Below the pieces are notes generated by a model. It searched no databases, was not told where the DNA came from, and was given only the letters and a program-made list of their open reading frames with translations. Of a DNA stretch of 37,097 nucleotides, positions 8,486 through 15,411 are shown piece by piece; position 1 is the first letter of the stretch; every line of letters starts with the position of its first letter. The position numbers and the translations under genes were made by a program. This DNA comes from Chloroflexota bacterium (lineage in GTDB: Bacteria > Chloroflexota > Limnocylindria > Limnocylindrales > CSP1-4), in assembly GCA_003158295.1 (NCBI GenBank), contig PMIP01000035.1, forward strand, positions 147 through 37,243. The letters are read 5' to 3'.

Positions 8486-9037
8486 ATGGTGAACGGGGCG
8501 TTAGCCGAACGTTCACTGGTCGACCTTGCCCGCTCCGGGGATACGGCCGCCTTCGAGTCGCTCGTGCGAAGTCGGATGGATGCCATGTATAGACTCAGCC
8601 TGGCGATCCTCGGCGACCAGGCCGACGCCGCCGACGCCGCGCAGGAGACATTCGTCGCCGCATGGCAGGAGCTGCCTCGCCTGCGTGATCTCGATCGCTT
8701 CGATGCCTGGCTCCAGCGCGTCGCGGTCAACTCGTGTCGCATGACGCTCCGCGCCCGTGGCCGGCGGCGGATAAGGGAGATACCGATAGCGGAGATGGGC
8801 TCCGTAGAAGAGCGCGCACTCGTGGCCGCCCCGGCCCGGGCCGACTCCGAAGTCCTCAGGACCGCGATCCAGCGCCTCCCGCTCGATCAGCGGGCCATCC
8901 TCGCTCTCCACCACCTCGACGGCCTACCCGTGGCCGAGGTCGCGGAGATCCTCGGCATCCCGGTCGGCACGGCGAAGTCGCGCCTCTTCAAGGCGCGGAC
9001 GGCGCTCGAAAGGGAGCTCCTCGAGGAGGACCGATGA
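8486..9037 (+). CDS. ECF-family RNA polymerase sigma factor
   Basis: 183 residues. Region 2 is at about 15-85 (AAFESLVRSRMDAMYRLSLA, DAADAAQETFVAAWQELPRL). Region 4 is at about 120-175 (LPLDQRAILALHHLDGLPVA, then EVAEILGIPVGTAKSRLFKA as the helix-turn-helix). The start is either ATG 8486 or the adjacent GTG 8489, the latter better spaced from GGGAGG (8477-8482); the reading from 8405 adds a non-conserved tail. Its TGA overlaps the ATG of the next gene, forming a second sigma/membrane-partner module separate from that at 4606. Confidence 0.9.
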   Translation: MVNGALAERSLVDLARSGDTAAFESLVRSRMDAMYRLSLAILGDQADAADAAQETFVAAWQELPRLRDLDRFDAWLQRVAVNSCRMTLRARGRRRIREIPIAEMGSVEERALVAAPARADSEVLRTAIQRLPLDQRAILALHHLDGLPVAEVAEILGIPVGTAKSRLFKARTALERELLEEDR

Positions 9038-10479
9038 GCGAGCCTTCGGGAGGACCGATCGAACGGTCATGGGACGACGAACGACTCGGAGAGGCCTATC
9101 GAGCAATGACGGCGCGGCAGGTGCCGGTGGGTCTGGCAGACGCCGCGATGGCGGCGGCCGCGGCGAAAGCGCATCGAAGCCGCCGCCGCGGTCCCGAACT
9201 TGCCTGGCCGAGGTTGCGCCCGCTGCGCACCGTACTTGCCGGCAGCGTACTCGTGCTCGGCGCGATCGCGATCCTCGTCGCGGGCCTCTCCTTCCGTGCT
9301 ACGCCCGCCGCAACGCCCGGCGGGACCTCCGCGATCGGCGCCCCGACGATGGTCGACGGGCTGACCGTCCAGACGGTCAGCGCGGCACTGGCCGCCGAGC
9401 CGAATGGGGGCGACGGTCTGGTGGCCATCGAGGGGTGGATCAATCCGATGCCGATCCCCGCGGGATGCAATCCGGAGATAACGCCCGGTCCGGAGTTGGA
9501 GAAGTCCTGCACGGCACGCCAGCTGCTCGTGACGGAGGCCCGTCAAGACCTCGCTAACAATGCCCTGGTGTCCCCTTACCTCTATGCCCGCGAGTTGGCG
9601 GGGGCCAATGTGGATTCGCTTCTACCCGACATGGCCGATACCAGTGCCGCGGCCAACTTCGTTCCGCTTCGGGCGGTGATCGTCGGCCATTTCCACGACG
9701 CTCGCGCCGCCGAGTGTGGCGCCGACCAGCGGGCCGCCTGCGAGTCCGCGTTCGTAGTCGATCGGCTGGCCTGGCTCGACGGCAAGAACCTCGGGCCCAG
9801 CATCTGGATAGGCGGCGACTCCACGGGCGCCGAGCTCAAGCCGCGCCTCTCGGCCGACGGCGTCGTGGCGGCGTTGCAGTCGTCGCTCGATCCGTCGGAC
9901 GAGGTGGTATCGATGGCGGCCGTGAGTCTCATCGACATCACGAGCATCACCGGGAAAGGGACGCAGGCGAGCGGCGACGGGGCCGCAGTCCTCTGGTATG
10001 TGCGTATCGCCGGACCGGCTCCGCGCTACCCTGTGATGGGGTGGGGCGCCGGCAACAGTGGCTGGATGGTCCTGGACGATGCCACCGGCAAGCTGAGAGG
10101 CGCAGGAGGCTGGGGCTTCGTATCGGCCATCGCGAGCTCCTACTCCCCGTCCCCGAGATCGCCGCTGCCAGACGGACTCTACCCACTGCCGACGGTCAAC
10201 TGGTTGGCCGGAGGTGCCTGCGCCGGCGTCGGTCTTGACGCGGTGCTGCGTGGCAGCCCGAGCGACCCGCAGGTTGCCTGGTTGGAGAGCAGCATGGGCG
10301 GCACATTGAGCCGACGCGACGTTACCTGGCCGGCCGGCTACCACGCCCGTTTCAACCCCAAGATAGAAATCCTCGACGAGAACGGCAACGTCGTTCTGCG
10401 CGATGGAGACGCGGTTGAAGGCGCGTGCGGCTACGACCCCGACACGGGGTGGACCTACCTGCAGCCGCCGTTCAAGTGA
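9034..10479 (+). CDS. One-TM membrane protein, putative anti-sigma partner
   Basis: 481 residues, coupled to the sigma gene by an ATGA overlap at 9034-9037. The cytoplasmic N-terminus (about 1-65) begins with a short helical, acidic segment of the kind found in membrane anti-sigma factors. A membrane helix lies at about 68-90 (TVLAGSVLVLGAIAILVAGL). The remaining about 390 residues are extracytoplasmic, with scattered Cys residues (GCNP, SCTARQ, ECGADQRAACESAF, GACAGVG, GACGYD) that could form disulphides. I recognise no named domain in this part. Role by analogy: holds the sigma factor at the membrane and responds to an outside signal. No zinc anti-sigma motif is seen. Confidence 0.72.
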   Translation: MSEPSGGPIERSWDDERLGEAYRAMTARQVPVGLADAAMAAAAAKAHRSRRRGPELAWPRLRPLRTVLAGSVLVLGAIAILVAGLSFRATPAATPGGTSAIGAPTMVDGLTVQTVSAALAAEPNGGDGLVAIEGWINPMPIPAGCNPEITPGPELEKSCTARQLLVTEARQDLANNALVSPYLYARELAGANVDSLLPDMADTSAAANFVPLRAVIVGHFHDARAAECGADQRAACESAFVVDRLAWLDGKNLGPSIWIGGDSTGAELKPRLSADGVVAALQSSLDPSDEVVSMAAVSLIDITSITGKGTQASGDGAAVLWYVRIAGPAPRYPVMGWGAGNSGWMVLDDATGKLRGAGGWGFVSAIASSYSPSPRSPLPDGLYPLPTVNWLAGGACAGVGLDAVLRGSPSDPQVAWLESSMGGTLSRRDVTWPAGYHARFNPKIEILDENGNVVLRDGDAVEGACGYDPDTGWTYLQPPFK

Positions 10480-10516
10480 GCCACCCCCGCTCCGCTCCTC
10501 GCTCCCAGTTGCGCGC

Positions 10517-11092
10517 TCATCGTGTCTGGGCCCGCCGATACTCGCCGCGCGCCCGCGTCATCAGACCTGTGCTTACCAGGTAGCGGCGAAGCGCGGCGAA
10601 GTCCTCGTGATAGGCCGCCAGCCGATCGTTGACCTCCGGCTCGGCGTATGTTCGGTCCTCGGCGAAGCAGTGCTCCATCAGGTAGCGGAGCACCGCCCCT
10701 CGCTTCCTCTCCTGGGCCGGGATCGAGATGAGCTTCCCGTTGCGCAGGAATGCCCGCAGGACCTTGGCGTCGTAGGCGGGCAACGGCTCGCCGTCCGGGC
10801 CCGGCAGCTCGGCTCCCGCCTCGTCGGTCCGTTCGAGCGCAGCCAGCTGACCGGAGACCGCTTGCAGCCGATCGACCCGCAATACGTACTCGACATATGG
10901 ACGACGCGGCGTCGACTCGACGAGCCCGGCCGCCTCGAGCCTCTTCAGGTGGTGGACGACGGTCCCGGCCGAGAGGCCGCTCGCCGCGGCCAGCTCTTCG
11001 ACCGCCATGGGTCGCCCGGCCAGAAGCCCAACCAGCCGCAGCCGCGAGGCATCGGCGAGGGCGCGTAGGGCCAGCAAGAGCAGTTGATCCAC
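10517..11092 (-). CDS. ArsR-type transcriptional regulator with C-terminal DUF2087
   Basis: 191 residues. A winged helix-turn-helix at about 3-70 (LADASRLRLVGLLAGRPMAV, LSAGTVVHHLKRLEAAGLVE) is followed by a C-terminal DUF2087 domain at about 105-180 (VLRAFLRNGKLISIPAQERK, YAEPEVNDRLAAYHEDFAAL, RRYLVSTGLM). ArsR-DUF2087 proteins are known as a family but their inducer is not established; no metal-binding Cys motif is present. The GTG start at 11092 sits exactly where transcription should begin from the promoter at 11126-11099, so the mRNA is probably leaderless. A palindrome in that promoter suggests autoregulation. The gene is convergent with the sigma/anti-sigma pair, 37 bp apart. Confidence 0.9.
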   Translation of the reverse strand: MDQLLLLALRALADASRLRLVGLLAGRPMAVEELAAASGLSAGTVVHHLKRLEAAGLVESTPRRPYVEYVLRVDRLQAVSGQLAALERTDEAGAELPGPDGEPLPAYDAKVLRAFLRNGKLISIPAQERKRGAVLRYLMEHCFAEDRTYAEPEVNDRLAAYHEDFAALRRYLVSTGLMTRARGEYRRAQTR

Positions 11093-11098
11093 GGCCGT

Positions 11099-11129
11099 AT
11101 TGTAGATGCGATTTGACAGTCGTCAAATC
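11099..11129 (-). promoter_or_regulatory. Promoter and operator palindrome of the arsR-type gene
   Basis: On the minus strand TTGACG (11126-11121), a 16-bp spacer and TACAAT (11104-11099) form a near-consensus sigma70 promoter. The predicted +1 is the G of the GTG start (11092). The 8-bp inverted repeat GATTTGAC-agtc-GTCAAATC (11110-11129) overlaps the -35 and spacer, the usual place for a repressor operator. Confidence 0.78.
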
Positions 11130-11173
11130 CACACTGCGGATGGGGAAATGGCCGGACTCCTCGACGCGAGAAA

Positions 11174-11506
11174 TCAGCGGCGCGTCCTGGCGTGGCAGTC
11201 GATGCAGTCGATGGCCCACGGTAGGGCCTCCAGCCGTTCCGGGGCGATGGCCTTGCCGCAGGTCTGGCATCGCCCGAACGTGCCGGCCTCGATCCGCCCC
11301 AGGGCGGCCTCGATCTGGACCAGGTGCTGCTGTTCACGCCCTCGCAGCTGCTGGCCGCGCTGGCTCTCGGTGACCTCCGTGGCGGCGGCGGTCTGCGCGC
11401 CGTGAGAGACGCGGGGATGCTCTACCTCTTCGGCGAGCTCGACACGAAGCCGCTCGCGCTCGGACTCCAGCGCAAGGCGCGCGCCGTCGATCATCTTGGG
11501 ATCCAT
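11174..11506 (-). CDS. DksA/TraR-type C4 zinc-finger protein
   Basis: 110 residues. An N-terminal coiled-coil (about 5-70, RLALESERERLRVELAEEVE) is followed by a C-terminal zinc finger CQTC-x17-CIDC within GRCQTCGKAIAPERLEALPW. This is the TraR/DksA layout: the coiled-coil enters the RNA polymerase secondary channel and tunes initiation, in DksA together with ppGpp. The DxxDxA-type acidic tip of E. coli DksA is not evident, so a general-stress YteA-like or other TraR-family role is also possible. The start at 11506 is preceded by AGG at a 7-nt spacing; an ATG at 11515 would add three residues. Confidence 0.85.
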   Translation of the reverse strand: MDPKMIDGARLALESERERLRVELAEEVEHPRVSHGAQTAAATEVTESQRGQQLRGREQQHLVQIEAALGRIEAGTFGRCQTCGKAIAPERLEALPWAIDCIDCHARTRR

Positions 11507-11677
11507 GGGTGGCATCCTACGCTGCTCGATGAGGTAGCGCGCGCCCTGAGCGCGCTTTCGGCGTGCGGCCGGCTCGTCGAGGGCGTTCGGACGGAAGTGG
11601 CATAAACTCGGTCCGAGCGATTCGATGCCGAACAACCGAATCGCGGAGCAAGACCTGCAGGCGGTTGAAGGAGCACC

Positions 11678-11845
11678 ATGGCGAGCGCGAAGGATCCGGT
11701 TTGCGGCATGGAGGTCGACACCGGCACCGACCTCAAGTTCGAGTACGAAGGCGAGACCTACTACTTCTGCAGCCGCGGCTGCAAACTCGACTTCGAGGAA
11801 GATCCGGAGAAGTACCTCGATCCAACCTACGAGCCGCATATGTAG
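11678..11845 (+). CDS. YHS-domain mini-protein
   Basis: A 55-residue protein consisting of almost nothing but a YHS domain: DPVCGMEVDT at the N-terminus, then YEGETYYFCSRGCKLDFEED, ending KYLDPTYEP. The Cys residues of VCGM and FCSRGC are the probable metal ligands; YHS domains occur in copper-handling ATPases and as free-standing metal-binding proteins. AAGGAG (11668-11673) precedes the ATG. TAAACT (11603-11608) is a plausible -10 giving a leader of about 60 nt. It is divergent from the DksA/TraR gene and upstream of ferredoxin. Confidence 0.88.
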   Translation: MASAKDPVCGMEVDTGTDLKFEYEGETYYFCSRGCKLDFEEDPEKYLDPTYEPHM

Positions 11846-11846
11846 C

Positions 11847-11874
11847 CCGGCGGGTTCCAAGAAGGCCCCGCCGG
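11847..11874 (+). terminator. Possible hairpin terminator after the YHS gene
   Basis: An 8-bp G+C-only stem CCGGCGGG (11847-11854) / CCCGCCGG (11867-11874) with a 12-nt loop directly follows the stop codon. There is no U-tract, so it may be a stability element rather than a terminator. Confidence 0.35.
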
Positions 11875-11966
11875 AAGCCCGCCGCGTGGTACGCTCAGGA
11901 TGAGCGTTCGGAGTGCCGCTGGGCCTCCAAGCCTGACGAAACAATCACGATTCCTGGAGAAGCCCG

Positions 11967-12254
11967 ATGACCTACGTGATCGCCGAGCCCTGCGTCGATG
12001 TGATGGACCGCGCCTGCGTGTCCGTCTGCCCCGTCGACTGCATCCATGACGAGCCCGGTGTGGACCGCACTCTCTACATCGATCCGGACGAGTGCATCGA
12101 CTGCGGTGCCTGCGAGCCCGAGTGCCCGGTCAACGCCATCTTCACCGAAGACAGCCTCCCGGCCGAGTGGACGAAGTACACGGAGATCAATGCTCTCTGG
12201 TACTCCGACAAGGACGCCGCGCGCAAGCTGGTCGACGCCGCCAAGCCCGCCTGA
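11967..12254 (+). CDS. fdxA: Seven-iron ferredoxin (FdxA-type)
   Basis: 95 residues. The start MTYVIAEPCVDVMDRACVSV and the cluster motifs match actinobacterial-type FdxA. The first half binds a [3Fe-4S] cluster through C-x7-C-x3-CP (EPC, RACVSVCPVDC). The second binds a [4Fe-4S] cluster through CIDCGACEPECPV. The C-terminal helix region (WTKYTEINALWYSDKDAARK) follows. It is a cytoplasmic one-electron carrier. A GGAG Shine-Dalgarno lies 8 nt before ATG 11967. A 24-bp palindrome after the gene probably ends the transcript. Confidence 0.93.
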   Translation: MTYVIAEPCVDVMDRACVSVCPVDCIHDEPGVDRTLYIDPDECIDCGACEPECPVNAIFTEDSLPAEWTKYTEINALWYSDKDAARKLVDAAKPA

Positions 12255-12274
12255 TCTTCTTCGGCATTCCAGTG

Positions 12275-12298
12275 GCGCCCGGCCGGCCGGCCGGGCGC
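12275..12298 (+). terminator. Perfect palindrome after fdxA, probable terminator
   Basis: The 24-bp perfect palindrome GCGCCCGGCCGG/CCGGCCGGGCGC begins 21 nt after the fdxA stop and is followed by TTCGATT. The U-run is short, as is common in high-GC genomes. Confidence 0.55.
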
Positions 12299-12342
12299 TT
12301 CGATTCCCGGGCGAGGCGAAGGGGCCCATAAGTCGGCGCGGC

Positions 12343-12348
12343 TAGACT
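12343..12348 (+). promoter_or_regulatory. -10 box of a leaderless transcript (cobalamin-binding-like gene)
   Basis: TAGACT is followed by exactly 6 nt and then ATG 12355; there is no Shine-Dalgarno. This places +1 at the start codon. Confidence 0.55.
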
Positions 12349-12354
12349 TGGCCG

Positions 12355-13275
12355 ATGCGAATCGTTTCCCTATTCCCCGCGGCCACCGAGATCGTCTGCG
12401 CGCTGGGCTTGCGCGATCGGCTCGTAGGCATGAGCCACGGCTGCGACTTCCCCCCGGAGATAGAGGGCACGGCAGTCGTCACTCGGCCGCGGATCGTCGG
12501 TGACGCGACGGCGTCAAAGTCCGCGGCTTTGGCCGAGGCGACGGTTCCGGGCGAAGAAATGGGCCCTGCGGAGCTGGATCGACCGGCCCTGCTTGCCGCC
12601 CGGCCGGATCTCGTGATCGTTCGCGAGGGCGGGTTCGGACTGGGCGCCGAGGCGGTTCGCGAGGCCTTCGGCGAGGCGGAGACCGCCCCATCGATCATCT
12701 CCCTGGACCCGGTCAGCCTCGAGGGCATCTTTCATGCGATCACCTCGGTCGGGGCCATGGCCGAGACCGAGGACGAAGCGATGGGCTTGGTCGAAATCCT
12801 GCGGGAGGAGATAGGTGCGATCGAGCAGGAGGTCGTGGTGCGGCACGACCAGGGCCTGGCCCCCAGCCGGGTCGTGGTTCTCGAGGCGCTCGAGCCCTTG
12901 CTGGCGAGTGGTCGCTGGGTTCCGGAGCAAGTGCGTCGCGCAGGCGGTTGGGACCTGCTCGGGCGCGAAGGTGAACCCCCATCGCCGACGAGCTGGCAGG
13001 CGGTCCTCGACGTAGATCCCGAGATGCTCATCCTGGCCCCGGCCGGACTCAACCTGCTGCAGACCCAACAGGCCTGGTCTCGGACCCCGAAGCCCGAATT
13101 CTGGGACGAGATCGCGGCCGTGCGGCGAGGCCAGGTCTTCGTCGTGGAGCCCGTCTACTTCTGCCGGCCCGGGCCCAGGGCCGTCGACGGGGTCGGCATG
13201 CTGGCCGAGATCTTCGACCCGGAGGGCTTCGTCGACACCTCACCGCCCAACAGCTGGACACCCCTCTTCGAGTAG
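12355..13275 (+). CDS. Cobalamin-binding-like (BtuF/TroA-fold) protein without signal peptide
   Basis: 306 residues with a periplasmic-binding-protein fold of the BtuF/FhuD type: MRIVSLFPAATEIVCALGLR is the conserved beginning (IVSL.PA.TE...LG), followed by RPDLVIVREG and the C-terminal VEPVYFCRPGPRAVDGVGML. Relatives deliver vitamin B12 or iron chelates to ABC importers. Here the conserved fold starts at residue 1, with no signal peptide or lipobox, and no permease or ATPase gene is adjacent. It is therefore more likely a cytosolic corrinoid-binding or orphan protein than a transport component. The start has a TAGACT box 6 nt upstream, consistent with a leaderless message. Confidence 0.85.
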   Translation: MRIVSLFPAATEIVCALGLRDRLVGMSHGCDFPPEIEGTAVVTRPRIVGDATASKSAALAEATVPGEEMGPAELDRPALLAARPDLVIVREGGFGLGAEAVREAFGEAETAPSIISLDPVSLEGIFHAITSVGAMAETEDEAMGLVEILREEIGAIEQEVVVRHDQGLAPSRVVVLEALEPLLASGRWVPEQVRRAGGWDLLGREGEPPSPTSWQAVLDVDPEMLILAPAGLNLLQTQQAWSRTPKPEFWDEIAAVRRGQVFVVEPVYFCRPGPRAVDGVGMLAEIFDPEGFVDTSPPNSWTPLFE

Positions 13276-13329
13276 CCGGCGGCTCTGTCCCGGCAGGCGG
13301 GCGGCTGCGTCCTACCTCATGCGCGATTC

Positions 13330-13374
13330 TTGACAAGGTCGCGCCCTCATTTCAGGATTTGTTCAGCCTGAACA
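13330..13374 (+). promoter_or_regulatory. Promoter with palindromic operator for a candidate sRNA
   Basis: A perfect -35 TTGACA (13330-13335), a 17-bp spacer and CAGGAT (13353-13358) predict transcription from about 13365. The perfect 15-bp palindrome TGTTCAG-C-CTGAACA (13360-13374) lies over the start site, as expected for a repressor operator. Confidence 0.55.
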
Positions 13375-13480
13375 GTAAATATCTGGGCAGTTACTCCTCC
13401 CTCTCCTCCTCCCTTCCTCCCGCGCAAGACGAGATCACACAGCCGGTCGTCTCCCCCCCTCGACGACCGGCTCTCGTCTG
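13365..13480 (+). ncRNA. Candidate CU-rich small RNA with C7-loop hairpin (6C-RNA-like)
   Basis: From the predicted +1 the RNA would form a small hairpin AGTAA (13374-13378)/TTACT (13391-13395). An unpaired CU tract (13396-13420) with four CCTCC motifs follows. Then comes a long helix AGACGAG (13427-13433) plus AGCCGGTCGTC (13441-13451) pairing with GACGACCGGCT (13462-13472) plus CTCGTCT (13473-13479), with a 7-nt bulge on one side and the loop TCCCCCCCTC. CCUCC equals the anti-Shine-Dalgarno core, so the tract could pair with ribosome-binding sites. C-rich hairpin loops are the hallmark of the actinobacterial 6C RNA, but I cannot confirm membership. Boundaries are estimates. Confidence 0.5.
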
Positions 13481-13576
13481 TCATGGACCGGTTTTGACCG
13501 GCGGAATTGCCTGTCGGTTCGCCCCACAGGGCGCAATTGCGCGCAGGACCGGCCATCACGAGCCTCCTGGCACGCC

Positions 13577-13582
13577 TATACT
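13577..13582 (+). promoter_or_regulatory. -10 box of a leaderless proC transcript
   Basis: TATACT is followed by 7 nt and then ATG 13590; there is no Shine-Dalgarno in between. No -35 consensus is evident. Confidence 0.6.
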
Positions 13583-13589
13583 CGCCCGC

Positions 13590-14531
13590 ATGTCGCCCCT
13601 TTCGAACAGGACCGTGGCCACGATCGGCTCTGGCGTCATGGCCGAGTCGATCATCGCCGGGCTGCTCCGGGGCAAGCTCGTTGGGCCCCGCCAGATCGTC
13701 GGTAGCGAGCCTCGGCCGGAGCGCCGCGAGGAACTCGAAAGTCAGTACGGCGTGCGCATGGTCGCGTCGAACCTGGAGGCGGCGGCCGAGGCGGACGTGA
13801 TCCTGCTATCGGTCAAGCCTCAGACGCTGACCAAGGTCGGCCACGAGCTGGGCGGCCACCTGCGCCCCAACCAGCTGATCGTCTCGATCGTGGCCGGCGC
13901 AACATGCAAGGTCCTGACCAGCCTGCTGAGCCACCGCGAAGTCGTCCGCAGCATGCCCAACACCCCCGCCCAGATCGGGCGCGGCGTCACCGTCTGGTAC
14001 CCAACACCAGAGGTGACCGAAGAGCAGTGCGATCAGGCGAGGGTGCTGCTGCGTGCCCTGGGCACGGAGCTGCAGGTCGAGGACGAGCGGTTCGTGGAGA
14101 TGGCCACGGCGGTCAGCGGAACCGGCCCGGCGTACGTCTTCCTGGTCATGGAGGCGCTCATCGACGCGGCCGTTCACCTGGGCTTTCCTCGCCACATCGC
14201 CCATGACCTTGTGATCGAGACTCTCGAGGGCAGCACGGCCTTTGCCAAGGCAACGGCTCAGCATCCCGCCGTTCTCCGAAACATGGTCACGTCGCCCGGC
14301 GGGACCAGCGCCGCCGCGATTCATGAGCTCGAGTCGGGCCGGCTGCGGACCGTGCTGTCCGAGGCCGTTTGGGCGTCGTACCGTCGGACGATCGAGCTCG
14401 GCGCGGACCTGGAGAAAGGTCTGGGGCTGAACGAGGGTCAGAGCGCCGGGTCGATCGGCGGTGCAACCAACGGCCGCACGGCCGGAGGAGCCCGCTCGAA
14501 GACCTCGACCGGCCGGCGATCCGACCGCTGA
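13590..14531 (+). CDS. proC: Pyrroline-5-carboxylate reductase
   Basis: 313 residues. It catalyses the last step of proline synthesis, NAD(P)H-dependent reduction of pyrroline-5-carboxylate. The Rossmann motif TIGSGVMAES is at about 10-19, SMPNTPAQIGRGVT at about 115-128, and the P5CR signature VTSPGGTSAAAIHELE at about 234-249, which forms the substrate-binding dimer region. The family usually has about 270 residues; the last 40 residues here are a Gly/Arg/Thr-rich tail of no known role. The start at ATG 13590 gives the conserved N-terminus, and the TATACT box points to a leaderless mRNA. It is the first gene of a probable run with PIG-L and S9 genes (1-nt gap, then overlap). Confidence 0.95.
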   Translation: MSPLSNRTVATIGSGVMAESIIAGLLRGKLVGPRQIVGSEPRPERREELESQYGVRMVASNLEAAAEADVILLSVKPQTLTKVGHELGGHLRPNQLIVSIVAGATCKVLTSLLSHREVVRSMPNTPAQIGRGVTVWYPTPEVTEEQCDQARVLLRALGTELQVEDERFVEMATAVSGTGPAYVFLVMEALIDAAVHLGFPRHIAHDLVIETLEGSTAFAKATAQHPAVLRNMVTSPGGTSAAAIHELESGRLRTVLSEAVWASYRRTIELGADLEKGLGLNEGQSAGSIGGATNGRTAGGARSKTSTGRRSDR

Positions 14532-14532
14532 C

Positions 14533-15411
14533 ATGCCTGTAACGGGCGATCCCGGCTCGACGACCGCGCCCCGCGGCCTCCTGGCGATCTTCGCCCACCC
14601 CGACGACGAGAGCTACGGCGCCGGAGGCGTGATGGCCCTGGCGGCGGCCTCGGGCAATCCCGTGTGGGTGCTGTGCGTCACCAACGGCGATCAGGGCGGA
14701 AAGCCCGGCGAGACCAACGTAGACCACTCGCTCGATCCGGAGATTCGCCGCGAGGAGTTGCGCTGCGCCTGTGAGGCGATGGGGATCTCGGAGCCCATCT
14801 TCCTGGGGTACCGCGACTCGGGGATGGAGGGCTGGGGCGCCCCTCCGGGCTCCCTCAGCCTGGCCGATCCGGGCGAGGTGGTGGAGCGGATGCTGGACGT
14901 CATCCGCCGGCTCCGGCCGGCGGTCATCGTGACATTCGATCCGGGCGGCGTGTACGGGCACCCGGATCACGTGGCCACCTCCGCCACCGCCACGGCCGCC
15001 TACCGGCAAGCTGCCGCCGAACCGGGCGGACCGGTGGCCCTCTACCATCAGGCTCTGCCGCGCTCCCGGATTGCCGCGATGCGGGCCGCCATGGAGGAGG
15101 AGCGGCTTCGCTCCGGCGAGACGGAAGCTCCATCAGAGGACGATCTGCGCCAGCAGCAGGCCTTCGAGAGTCTCGCGCGGCCGGACGAGGAGATCACGAC
15201 GATCGTCCAGATCGGTCCCGTCATCGAGCGCAAGATCGCGGCTCTGGCCTGCCACGACAGCCAGATGCGCGGCCGCCGATGGGACGATCCCGATACGCGA
15301 GCCCAACTCGAGGCGATGTTCGGCACGGAGACGTTCGTCAGGGTCGATCCGGCTCCGAGCCCGGGGGAGACAGAAGATCGATTCAGGGCGCTCCAGTGGG
15401 GCACGCGGTGA
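14533..15411 (+). CDS. PIG-L/LmbE-family N-acetyl-sugar deacetylase
   Basis: 292 residues. The zinc site motif AHPDDES is at 21-27 and the second metal motif HPDH at 143-146, with VTFDPGGVYG just before it. PIG-L enzymes (MshB, BshB, GPI de-N-acetylase) remove acetyl groups from GlcNAc conjugates. The sequence, with NGDQGGKPGE and FLGYRDSGMEGW, looks like the MshB/Mca side of the family, so thiol cofactor metabolism or antibiotic/xenobiotic conjugate hydrolysis is possible. No mycothiol or bacillithiol ligase gene is nearby. ATG 14533 is one nucleotide after the proC stop, so the genes are co-transcribed. The TGA overlaps the GTG of the next gene. Confidence 0.88.
   Translation: MPVTGDPGSTTAPRGLLAIFAHPDDESYGAGGVMALAAASGNPVWVLCVTNGDQGGKPGETNVDHSLDPEIRREELRCACEAMGISEPIFLGYRDSGMEGWGAPPGSLSLADPGEVVERMLDVIRRLRPAVIVTFDPGGVYGHPDHVATSATATAAYRQAAAEPGGPVALYHQALPRSRIAAMRAAMEEERLRSGETEAPSEDDLRQQQAFESLARPDEEITTIVQIGPVIERKIAALACHDSQMRGRRWDDPDTRAQLEAMFGTETFVRVDPAPSPGETEDRFRALQWGTR

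Larger units (their letters stand above)
13276..13589. other. 314-bp gene-free region before proC
   Basis: No protein gene is credible here; the reading upstream of proC from 13359 is low-complexity. The region holds the candidate small RNA and its promoter (13330-13480). After it come two smaller hairpins (CCGG-TTTTGA-CCGG around 13488-13501, CCTGT/ACAGG at 13510-13530) and the proC -10 box at 13577. Confidence 0.7.
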
